Assembly: GCF_020783315.1 (NCBI RefSeq)
Contig: NZ_CP086063.1
Location: forward strand, 62,001-126,000
Source: Ferruginibacter lapsinanis
Lineage (GTDB): Bacteria > Bacteroidota > Bacteroidia > Chitinophagales > Chitinophagaceae
DNA length: 64,000 nucleotides
Direction: 5' to 3'
The notes under the pieces: model-generated
Database searches by the model: none
What the model was told of the DNA's origin: nothing
The model's input: the letters and a program-made list of their open reading frames with translations, nothing else
Position numbers and translations under genes: made by a program
In this document: in pieces, positions 57,651 to 64,000 of the stretch
Numbering within the stretch: the stretch's first letter is position 1
How the letters are laid out: each line of letters begins with the position of its first letter

Positions 57651-57818
57651 ACTGCTAATTTACAAAAAATAAAATGAAATATCAGCAAAGTTTGATGAAA
57701 TGCTAAACTGTTTTGTCGTAATTTCGCCGCATATTTCGGAAGATGTTAGACATCTTTTAACAAAAGGGACTCTGCATCTACCCCAAATAGTCAATTATCC
57801 ACTCATCAAAACAGTACT

Positions 57819-60095
57819 ATGGCTTTCGACATCGAAATGATTAAAAAAGTGTATGCCAACTTCGCTACACGTATTGAGGCAGCCCGTAAAGTAACAGGTA
57901 AACCTCTAACACTTACAGAAAAAATATTATATGCCCACCTTACCGAAGGTAATGCTACAAAGGCTTACGCCAGAGGCAAGGATTATGTAGATTTTGCACC
58001 GGACCGTGTGGCTATGCAGGATGCTACTGCACAAATGGCATTGTTACAATTCATGCAAAGTGGCCGTAGTAAGGTTGCCGTACCAAGTACTGTACATTGT
58101 GATCACCTGATCGAAGCAAAAGTAAACAGCAAAACAGATCTTGACAGAGCCGTTCATGAAAGTAGTGAAGTATATGATTTTCTGGCTTCTGTAAGTAATA
58201 AATACGGTATCGGTTTCTGGAAACCGGGAGCCGGGATTATTCATCAGGTAGTATTAGAGAACTATGCTTTCCCGGGTGGTATGATGATCGGTACTGATAG
58301 TCATACTGTTAACGCAGGTGGTTTAGGTATGATCGCAATTGGTGTTGGTGGTGCTGATGCCTGCGATGTAATGGCAGGTTTACCTTGGGAACTGAAAATG
58401 CCGAAATTGATCGGTGTAAAATTGACCGGTAAATTAAATGGCTGGACAGCTCCTAAAGATGTTATTTTAAAAGTTGCCGGAATCCTTACAGTAAAAGGTG
58501 GTACTGGTGCTGTAGTTGAATATTTTGGAGAAGGTGCTACCAGTATGAGTTGTACAGGAAAAGGAACAATCTGTAATATGGGTGCAGAAATTGGTGCAAC
58601 CACCTCTACTTTTGGATACGATGAAAGTATGAGCCGCTATTTAAAAGCAACAGGAAGAGAAGAAATTGCTGCTGCTGCTGATGCAATTGCTTCACACTTA
58701 ACTGGCGACCCTGAAGTATATGCCAATCCTGAAGCATATTTTGACCAGGTAATTGAGATTGACTTAAATACATTAGAACCACACTTAAACGGACCATTTA
58801 CTCCGGATCTTGCTACACCCATTTCTAAAATGAAAGAGGCGGCAGCTGCAAACGGATGGCCTACAAAAATTGAAGTTGGTTTGATCGGTAGCTGTACCAA
58901 CTCTTCTTACGAAGATATCAGCCGTGCAGTAAGTTTGGCTGAACAGGTAAGTGCGAAAGGACTTAAATTAAATGCCGAATTTAATATCACGCCGGGTAGT
59001 GAGTTGGTAAGATATACCATTGAAAGAGATGGCTTTTTAGGCGTATTTGATAAAATTGGAGCTAATGTTTTTGCGAATGCATGCGGACCTTGTATCGGTA
59101 TGTGGGCAAGAGTTGGTGCTGAAAAAGCTGAAAAAAATACTATTGTACATTCCTTCAACAGAAACTTTGCAAAACGTGCTGATGGTAACCCTAATACTTT
59201 TGCATTTGTTGGTAGTCCTGAATTAGTGACTGCATTGGCTATCGCCGGTGATCTTTCTTTTAACCCATTAACGGATACTCTTACCAATGATAAAGGCGAA
59301 CAAGTAAAATTAGACGCTCCTTCAGGTTTTGAATTACCTATCAAAGGATTTGATGTAGAGGATGCCGGATATCAACAACCTGCAGAAGACGGCAGTGGTG
59401 TGGTTGTAAAAGTTTCTCCTGAGAGCAAACGTTTACAATTATTAGATCCATTTGCTGCATGGGAAGGTGTTGATCTGAAAGGATTGAAATTGTTGATCAA
59501 AGCAAAAGGAAAATGTACAACTGATCATATCAGTATGGCTGGGCCATGGTTAAAATTCCGTGGACACTTAGATAATATCAGTAACAATATGTTGATCGGT
59601 GCAGTGAATTTTTTCAATGAAAAAACTGACAATGTAAAAAATCAACTGACCGGAGAATACGGCCCGGTACCTGCAACACAAAGAGCTTACAAAGCTGCTA
59701 ACATCGGAACGATCGTTGTTGGTGATGAAAACTATGGTGAAGGTTCTTCAAGAGAACATGCCGCAATGGAACCTCGTCACTTAGGTGTTAGAGCTGTATT
59801 GGTAAAATCTTTTGCTCGTATTCACGAAACCAATTTGAAGAAGCAAGGTATGCTAGCATTAACTTTTGCCAACAAAGAAGATTACGATAAAATATTGGAA
59901 GATGATACAATTGACATAGAAGGATTATTAGCTTTTGAGCCAAACAAACCTTTGCAGATCGTATTGAATCATGCAGATGGAAGTAATGAAACTATTCAGG
60001 TAAACCACACTTACAATGAACAACAAATAGAATGGTTCAAAGCAGGTGGTGCGTTGAATATTATTCGCAGAGAATTTGCTGCCAGTAATAAATAA
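57819..60095 (+). CDS. Aconitate hydratase
   Basis: A 758-residue protein of the mitochondrial/AcnA-like layout. The iron-sulfur cysteines lie in [17 protein letters not shown] and [14 protein letters not shown]; substrate motifs include [40 protein letters not shown], read here in part, and [16 protein letters not shown] in the swivel domain. It interconverts citrate and isocitrate in the citric acid cycle, in the cytoplasm, with a 4Fe-4S cluster. Single gene with its own terminator. Confidence 0.95.
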   Translation: MAFDIEMIKKVYANFATRIEAARKVTGKPLTLTEKILYAHLTEGNATKAYARGKDYVDFAPDRVAMQDATAQMALLQFMQSGRSKVAVPSTVHCDHLIEAKVNSKTDLDRAVHESSEVYDFLASVSNKYGIGFWKPGAGIIHQVVLENYAFPGGMMIGTDSHTVNAGGLGMIAIGVGGADACDVMAGLPWELKMPKLIGVKLTGKLNGWTAPKDVILKVAGILTVKGGTGAVVEYFGEGATSMSCTGKGTICNMGAEIGATTSTFGYDESMSRYLKATGREEIAAAADAIASHLTGDPEVYANPEAYFDQVIEIDLNTLEPHLNGPFTPDLATPISKMKEAAAANGWPTKIEVGLIGSCTNSSYEDISRAVSLAEQVSAKGLKLNAEFNITPGSELVRYTIERDGFLGVFDKIGANVFANACGPCIGMWARVGAEKAEKNTIVHSFNRNFAKRADGNPNTFAFVGSPELVTALAIAGDLSFNPLTDTLTNDKGEQVKLDAPSGFELPIKGFDVEDAGYQQPAEDGSGVVVKVSPESKRLQLLDPFAAWEGVDLKGLKLLIKAKGKCTTDHISMAGPWLKFRGHLDNISNNMLIGAVNFFNEKTDNVKNQLTGEYGPVPATQRAYKAANIGTIVVGDENYGEGSSREHAAMEPRHLGVRAVLVKSFARIHETNLKKQGMLALTFANKEDYDKILEDDTIDIEGLLAFEPNKPLQIVLNHADGSNETIQVNHTYNEQQIEWFKAGGALNIIRREFAASNK

Positions 60096-60113
60096 AAACT
60101 ATTGAATGCAAAA

Positions 60114-60146
60114 AAAGAGTCCTGCTATACAGCGGGACTCTTTCAT
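60114..60146 (+). terminator. Terminator after aconitase
   Basis: A 13-bp stem (60114-60126 with 60131-60143, one G-T pair) with loop ATAC and T-rich sequence after it. It may also serve the convergent DoxX gene. Confidence 0.88.
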
Positions 60147-60163
60147 TTTCAGATTATCTATAT

Positions 60164-60595
60164 CTACTTCTTATTTGTTTCAAAATAATTATCCAGTGAA
60201 ATACGACCTCCTCCTTCTACCAGAAAAACCAACAACAATAGTAAAATAACAATAGTAAAGTTTAAGTCGGTATCTACTGCATACATGCCTCTTTTAAAAT
60301 GTATAAAAACGATCGCTCCGATCAGAATAGGTATTTGTACTAAACAAGATATCCTTGTAAACAACCCCATTACTATTAAGGCTCCTCCCAACAAATTAGC
60401 CCAGGTAATGAACTGTGGTAACCACGGATAATTCTGTAAACTACTACCTTCTATCAATTGCTGCAACTGTAAGCTATCACTTAAAAATGCTACACCTTTC
60501 GCAAAGAGACAAAGTCCAAGAATCACTCGTAAAAAAACAAGCCATCTGGGATGGTGGGTAGTACTCCAGTGTTGTATTTGACTCATTAAATGCAT
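60164..60595 (-). CDS. DoxX family membrane protein
   Basis: A 143-residue protein with four membrane helices. The DoxX pattern is FLRVILGLCLFAKGVAFL, ITWANLLGGALIVMGLFTR and IGAIVFIHFKRGMY, followed by NFTIVILLLLLVFLVEGGGRISLD. DoxX-like proteins are small inner-membrane proteins often tied to redox processes, but their reaction is generally unknown. Start could be 60595 (MHLMSQ) or 60586 (MSQ). Single gene facing aconitase. Confidence 0.85.
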   Translation of the reverse strand: MHLMSQIQHWSTTHHPRWLVFLRVILGLCLFAKGVAFLSDSLQLQQLIEGSSLQNYPWLPQFITWANLLGGALIVMGLFTRISCLVQIPILIGAIVFIHFKRGMYAVDTDLNFTIVILLLLLVFLVEGGGRISLDNYFETNKK

Positions 60596-60855
60596 ACAAA
60601 ATAAATGAGGTAATAAGAACTGATGTAAACCTACAAAACTGAATTGAATTTGTCAAGCTAATTTTTATGCCCTCAAAAACAAACTCAGATATAAATTGAT
60701 TATTAATAAGATACATTTCTTGAAAATTTAAAAATAAGAATGTTTAACATTTTGTTTAAAAACCACATTCTACTCTTACTTATGTATTATTTTATTGATT
60801 GCCCTTTAAAAAGAATAATACCTGCTATATTAGCAGGAAGATTTAAAAAATAATT

Positions 60856-61905
60856 ATGGCAACACCTATTAAAACCGCTCTGCTTTCATTTGGTATGTCT
60901 GGCAGAGTTTTTCATGCACCTTTCATTTCCTTACATCCCGGCTTTCAACTTATGGGTGCATGGGAAAGAAGTACAAAAGCAATTCAGCAACATTATCCTG
61001 ATACCAGATCATACCAAACATTAGAAGAATTATTAGCAGATGAAACAATAGAACTGGTAATTGTAAATACACCTACATACTCACATTATGAGTATGCAAA
61101 AAAAGCACTTCTTGCCGATAAACATATTGTTGTAGAAAAAGCATTTACCACTACCGTTGAGGAAGCCATTGAATTAAAAATACTTGCAGAAAAGCAACAT
61201 AAAAAAATTGCAGTCTTTCAAAACCGCAGGTGGGACAGCGATTTCAAGACAGTGCAAAAAGTTATTACAGATGGATTGTTAGGAGAACTTAATGAAGCTG
61301 AAATTCATTTTGATAGATACAATTTAGCATTAAGCCCCAAACAACATAAGGAGGTGCCGGGGCCCGGAGCCGGAATTTTAAAAGATCTCGGACCACATTT
61401 GATCGATCAGGCTCTATGTTTATTTGGTATGCCGCAATCATTATTTGCAGACATACGAATTACCAGAAAAGAGTCATCAGTAGACGATTGGTTTGATATT
61501 CTTCTATATTATCCATCATTCAGAATAAGATTAAAAGCTGGATATATTGTAAAAGAACCGCTGCCCTCCTATATATTTCACGGCACCAAAGGCTCATTTT
61601 TAAAAAGCAGAGCAGATATACAGGAGCCCAATCTATTAGCAGGTATGAAACCCAATCTTACAGATTGGGGCACCGAACCTGCTAGTGAACAAGGTTTGCT
61701 GCATATTGAAAAAGATGGAACATCTATAAGAGAGAAAATTCCTTCATTACAGGGAAACTACTACGATTATTATGATGAGGTATACAAAGGCCTTACGAAA
61801 AGTCTCCCAATGCCCGTTTCAGCAGATGACGGGATCAATGTAATGCGGATCATCGAGGCTGCGATTACAAGTAATGCAGGCCAAAAAGTCATCAATTTCA
61901 ATTGA
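60856..61905 (+). CDS. Gfo/Idh/MocA family oxidoreductase
   Basis: A 349-residue NAD(P)-dependent enzyme. The Rossmann fold starts with TALLSFGMSGRVFHAPFI, a variant of the GxGxxG motif seen in YdgJ/YhhX-like members. It has VIVNTPTYSHYEYAKKAL and VEKAFTTTVEEA in place of the usual EKP, and GILKDLGPHLIDQAL with the catalytic-region Asp and His. The likely role is oxidation or reduction of a sugar or inositol derivative; the substrate is unknown. Single gene. Confidence 0.9.
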   Translation: MATPIKTALLSFGMSGRVFHAPFISLHPGFQLMGAWERSTKAIQQHYPDTRSYQTLEELLADETIELVIVNTPTYSHYEYAKKALLADKHIVVEKAFTTTVEEAIELKILAEKQHKKIAVFQNRRWDSDFKTVQKVITDGLLGELNEAEIHFDRYNLALSPKQHKEVPGPGAGILKDLGPHLIDQALCLFGMPQSLFADIRITRKESSVDDWFDILLYYPSFRIRLKAGYIVKEPLPSYIFHGTKGSFLKSRADIQEPNLLAGMKPNLTDWGTEPASEQGLLHIEKDGTSIREKIPSLQGNYYDYYDEVYKGLTKSLPMPVSADDGINVMRIIEAAITSNAGQKVINFN

Positions 61906-61998
61906 TTATTAAGTTATTAAAAATTTTAACAAAAAAAAATCACACAATATTCAATGTTTAAACATTAATTATTGTATCTTGCATTAAAATTAAAAATC

Positions 61999-62535
61999 AT
62001 GGCAACAAAAAACTGGGTTATAGACCCCTCACACAGCGAAGTACAATTTAAAATAAAACACCTGATGATAACTAATGTCACGGGTAGTTTTAATATTTTC
62101 AATGCGTCTGTTCAAACAGAGAACGAAGACTTCACAAAGGCGGCAATCAGCTTTACTGCGGATGTAAACTCTATCTCAACTGGTAATGAACAAAGAGACG
62201 GGCATTTAAAAAGTGCAGACTTTTTTGATGCAGAAAAATTTCCACAAATAAAATTTGTGGCTACCAAATACGAAAATATTGATAATGATGGATCGTATGA
62301 ACTATATGGCGATTTCACCATTAAAGATGTAACAAAAAATATCAAATTATCTGTTGAATTTGGCGGTGTTGTTCAGGATGCTTACGGCAATACAAAAGCT
62401 GGCTTTACCATTAATGGTAAGATCAACCGTAAAGATTTTGGATTAACATGGAATGCAGTTACCGAAGCAGGTGGTGTAGTGGTAAGTGATGAAGTAAGAT
62501 TGATAGCAGAAATTCAATTGATAGAACAACAATAG
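61999..62535 (+). CDS. YceI family lipid-binding protein
   Basis: The ATG at 61999 (MATKNWVIDPSHSEVQFKIKH) is the family's normal start; an in-frame TTG at 61972 adds nine residues without support. 178 residues with the YceI lipocalin-like barrel: HLMITNVTGSFNIF, SISTGNEQRDGHLKSADFFD, FPQIKFVATKY, DFTIKDVTKNIKLSVEFGG and GFTINGKINRKDFGLTWN. YceI proteins bind isoprenoid-like lipids. No signal peptide is present, so it is probably cytoplasmic. Ends in a clear terminator. Confidence 0.92.
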   Translation: MATKNWVIDPSHSEVQFKIKHLMITNVTGSFNIFNASVQTENEDFTKAAISFTADVNSISTGNEQRDGHLKSADFFDAEKFPQIKFVATKYENIDNDGSYELYGDFTIKDVTKNIKLSVEFGGVVQDAYGNTKAGFTINGKINRKDFGLTWNAVTEAGGVVVSDEVRLIAEIQLIEQQ

Positions 62536-62559
62536 TACAGTTAGGTTATGGTTAAGAAG

Positions 62560-62594
62560 GCGGGATCTCAGAAAGATTCCGCTCTTTTTATTTT
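62560..62594 (+). terminator. Terminator after the YceI gene
   Basis: A 9-bp stem (62560-62568 with 62574-62582, one G-T pair) with a 5-nt loop and a T-run. It reaches the stop codon of the convergent SET-domain gene at 62588. Confidence 0.85.
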
Positions 62595-62971
62595 GCATCA
62601 AACCATATCTTGGTAGCATCATCCCAATCTCCATTGTAATTGATCGTTAGCTCTTCCCCGTTTTCGATTGCTCTTACGGTTTGTATAAATATCACCTCGT
62701 CTTCATAGTCCATTATATAATCGCAATTACTTTTATAACTATGATTGTACATTGGTATCAATCCCAAAGCCATACAACATTGGTCTTTACCTTTTCCCCA
62801 GTCAAAAATATAATCATGTAATAATGTTTTATCAAGATGCTCTTTATCAGCTTTACTCATCACTATCACCGGAGATATCTCTATCACTGTATCTGCAGGA
62901 ATTCTTTCTTTAGTAAATACCCCTCTTCCCATGTTTGCTGTTTGCCGTAAATACAAGTAAGGTTTTATCAT
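62588..62971 (-). CDS. Small SET-domain protein
   Basis: A 127-residue protein that is almost only a SET domain: ANMGRGVFTKERIPADTVIE at the start, the central MYNHSYKSNCDY (NHS motif for S-adenosylmethionine) and the end AIENGEELTINYNGD with the catalytic-region Tyr. SET domains methylate lysines on proteins. Bacterial stand-alone members are known, but targets are mostly not. The zinc-binding pre- and post-SET parts of the eukaryotic enzymes are absent. Single gene between YceI and mgtE. Confidence 0.88.
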   Translation of the reverse strand: MIKPYLYLRQTANMGRGVFTKERIPADTVIEISPVIVMSKADKEHLDKTLLHDYIFDWGKGKDQCCMALGLIPMYNHSYKSNCDYIMDYEDEVIFIQTVRAIENGEELTINYNGDWDDATKIWFDAK

Positions 62972-63042
62972 AACAATTAATTAAAGTTAAATAGAGTAAA
63001 TTGCGCTGAATTCATCGTTACAAATTTAAGCACAACATTGTC

Positions 63043-64000
63043 ATGTCGTTAGAGATAGAAGAAATATCGATACAGCAACAGTTTGAGGAAGTAATTGCCT
63101 CAGAAGATAAACTGAAGATCCAGGAGTTTCTGAATCATCAGAATATCAGTGATGTTGCCGAATTGATATACGAAAATGAAGATTATGAAACCCAAATAGT
63201 TAGTCATCTTTCTTTGCACAGAGCTGCCAGTGTTTTTAAGATACTTGAGCTCTCAACTCAAAAAAGAATTATCAAACATCTTCCCGCATTTACGACAGCA
63301 GAATTATTGAACGAACTTCCTGCGGATGACCGTACAGCTTTCTTAAGTGAATTACCTGGCAGTGCAGTGAGAGAATTGGTAAAAGCATTGAATCCCGATG
63401 AAAGAAAGGTAACCTTATCTCTTTTGGGATACCCCGAAGGAAGTGTAGGAAGACTGATGACCCCTGATTACATTTACGTGTACGAAAATGATACCGTAGA
63501 AGATGTATTAAACACTATCAGGAAATATGCTAAGAACAGCGAGACAATCGATGTGATTTATGTAATCGATAAAAAAGGAGAATTGCTGGATGATATTCGC
63601 ATTAAGGATTTTATTATGGCTACTCCTGATAAAAAGGTGAATGAATTAATGGACGGCCGCTTCATTACCTTACATGCCGATGATGACCAGGAAGTAGCAA
63701 ACGAAGCATTTAAAATGAACAATCGTGTGGCTTTGCCTGTGGTAAGCAAAACCAATAAACTATTGGGTATTGTTACTATCGATGATGTGTTGTGGGTAGC
63801 TAATGAAGAATTTAGTGAGGATATGCAGAAAATGGGGGGAACCGAGGCATTGGATGAACCCTATCTTGATACACCATTTTTTAAATTGGTAAAGAAAAGG
63901 GCAGGGTGGCTGGTAGTATTGTTCTTAGGAGAATTTTTAACAGCATCTGCTTTAGCATTTTTCAATGATGAAATAGCTAAAGCGACCGTCTTGGTAATGT
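63043..64000 (+). CDS. mgtE: Magnesium transporter MgtE, 3' end missing
   Basis: Starts MSLEIEEISIQQQFEEVIA at 63043 and runs off the window after 319 codons. The N domain of superhelical repeats (~1-125) includes LLNELPADDRTAFLSELPG; two CBS domains follow (~130-255) from GYPEGSVGRLMTPDYIYV to LLGIVTIDDVLWV. The plug helix (~255-280) and first membrane helix (LVKKRAGWLVVLFLGEFLTA) are visible. MgtE is a magnesium channel that closes when its cytoplasmic domains bind magnesium. The rest of the membrane part lies outside the window. Confidence 0.93.
   Translation, partial: MSLEIEEISIQQQFEEVIASEDKLKIQEFLNHQNISDVAELIYENEDYETQIVSHLSLHRAASVFKILELSTQKRIIKHLPAFTTAELLNELPADDRTAFLSELPGSAVRELVKALNPDERKVTLSLLGYPEGSVGRLMTPDYIYVYENDTVEDVLNTIRKYAKNSETIDVIYVIDKKGELLDDIRIKDFIMATPDKKVNELMDGRFITLHADDDQEVANEAFKMNNRVALPVVSKTNKLLGIVTIDDVLWVANEEFSEDMQKMGGTEALDEPYLDTPFFKLVKKRAGWLVVLFLGEFLTASALAFFNDEIAKATVLVM

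Noticed and set aside
57391..57672. 93-codon plus-strand frame over the PspC gene
   Set aside because: The minus-strand frame has a clear PspC pattern and a membrane helix; this one has no family features.
1..64000. CRISPR array, prophage or restriction system
   Set aside because: No short regularly spaced repeats with unique spacers, and no phage, integrase, Cas or methylase genes were found in the window.

Overview
The window looks like chromosome of a Bacteroidota bacterium, most likely of the family Chitinophagaceae; this is inferred, not tested. The signs are AT-rich intergenic DNA, Bacteroidota-type promoters (TTTG, 19-nt spacer, TAnnTTTG), type IX secretion (T9SS) C-terminal sorting domains on at least five proteins, a serine-palmitoyltransferase-like enzyme, a PafA-type phosphatase, and families largely confined to this phylum (DUF3570, DUF4266, DUF3810, CHU_C).

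Region 1 (1-7300): the 3' part of a large PKD-repeat protein with a type B (CHU_C) sorting domain, then a 1,120-residue secreted protein with a type A sorting domain. Region 2 (7466-31366): tRNA-Gln, then a minus-strand surface-protein island. It holds an exosortase with a small membrane partner, two giant secreted proteins of about 3,500 residues, and a 92-residue protein with an exosortase-type C-terminus directly downstream of each giant. The last 644 codons of both giants, the spacer, the small gene and its terminator form a direct repeat of about 2.33 kb, identical by eye except for six bases. Two of those six are a compensatory pair in the terminator hairpin. Region 3 (31367-36200): an operon of two tandem TMTC-like membrane glycosyltransferases with C-terminal TPRs and a DPM1-like family 2 glycosyltransferase, plausibly a protein-glycosylation unit.

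Region 4 (36280-41440): a secreted PHP-type metallohydrolase, a PafA-like alkaline phosphatase and the sphingolipid enzyme. Region 5 (41447-45270): a thioredoxin / ApbE / DUF4266 / DUF3570 operon, probably an extracytoplasmic flavin or redox system, plus a DUF4382 lipoprotein. Region 6 (45410-47487): an ECF sigma factor overlapping a protein that looks like an anti-sigma factor fused to an outer-membrane beta-barrel. Region 7 (47537-64000): mostly housekeeping genes. These are an APC permease, a phosphopantetheinyl transferase, dcd, DUF3810, the yceD-rpmF-plsX cluster, an outer-membrane protein, kdsA, two AraC regulators with a PspC protein, aconitase, DoxX, a Gfo/Idh oxidoreductase, YceI, a SET-domain protein and the start of mgtE.

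The most unusual part is the surface island. Two sorting systems (T9SS and exosortase), a duplicated giant-protein plus microprotein cassette, and a candidate O-glycosylation operon lie side by side. A 14-bp operator-like motif is shared by the upstream regions of two of the large secreted-protein genes, with a 10-bp core near a third.
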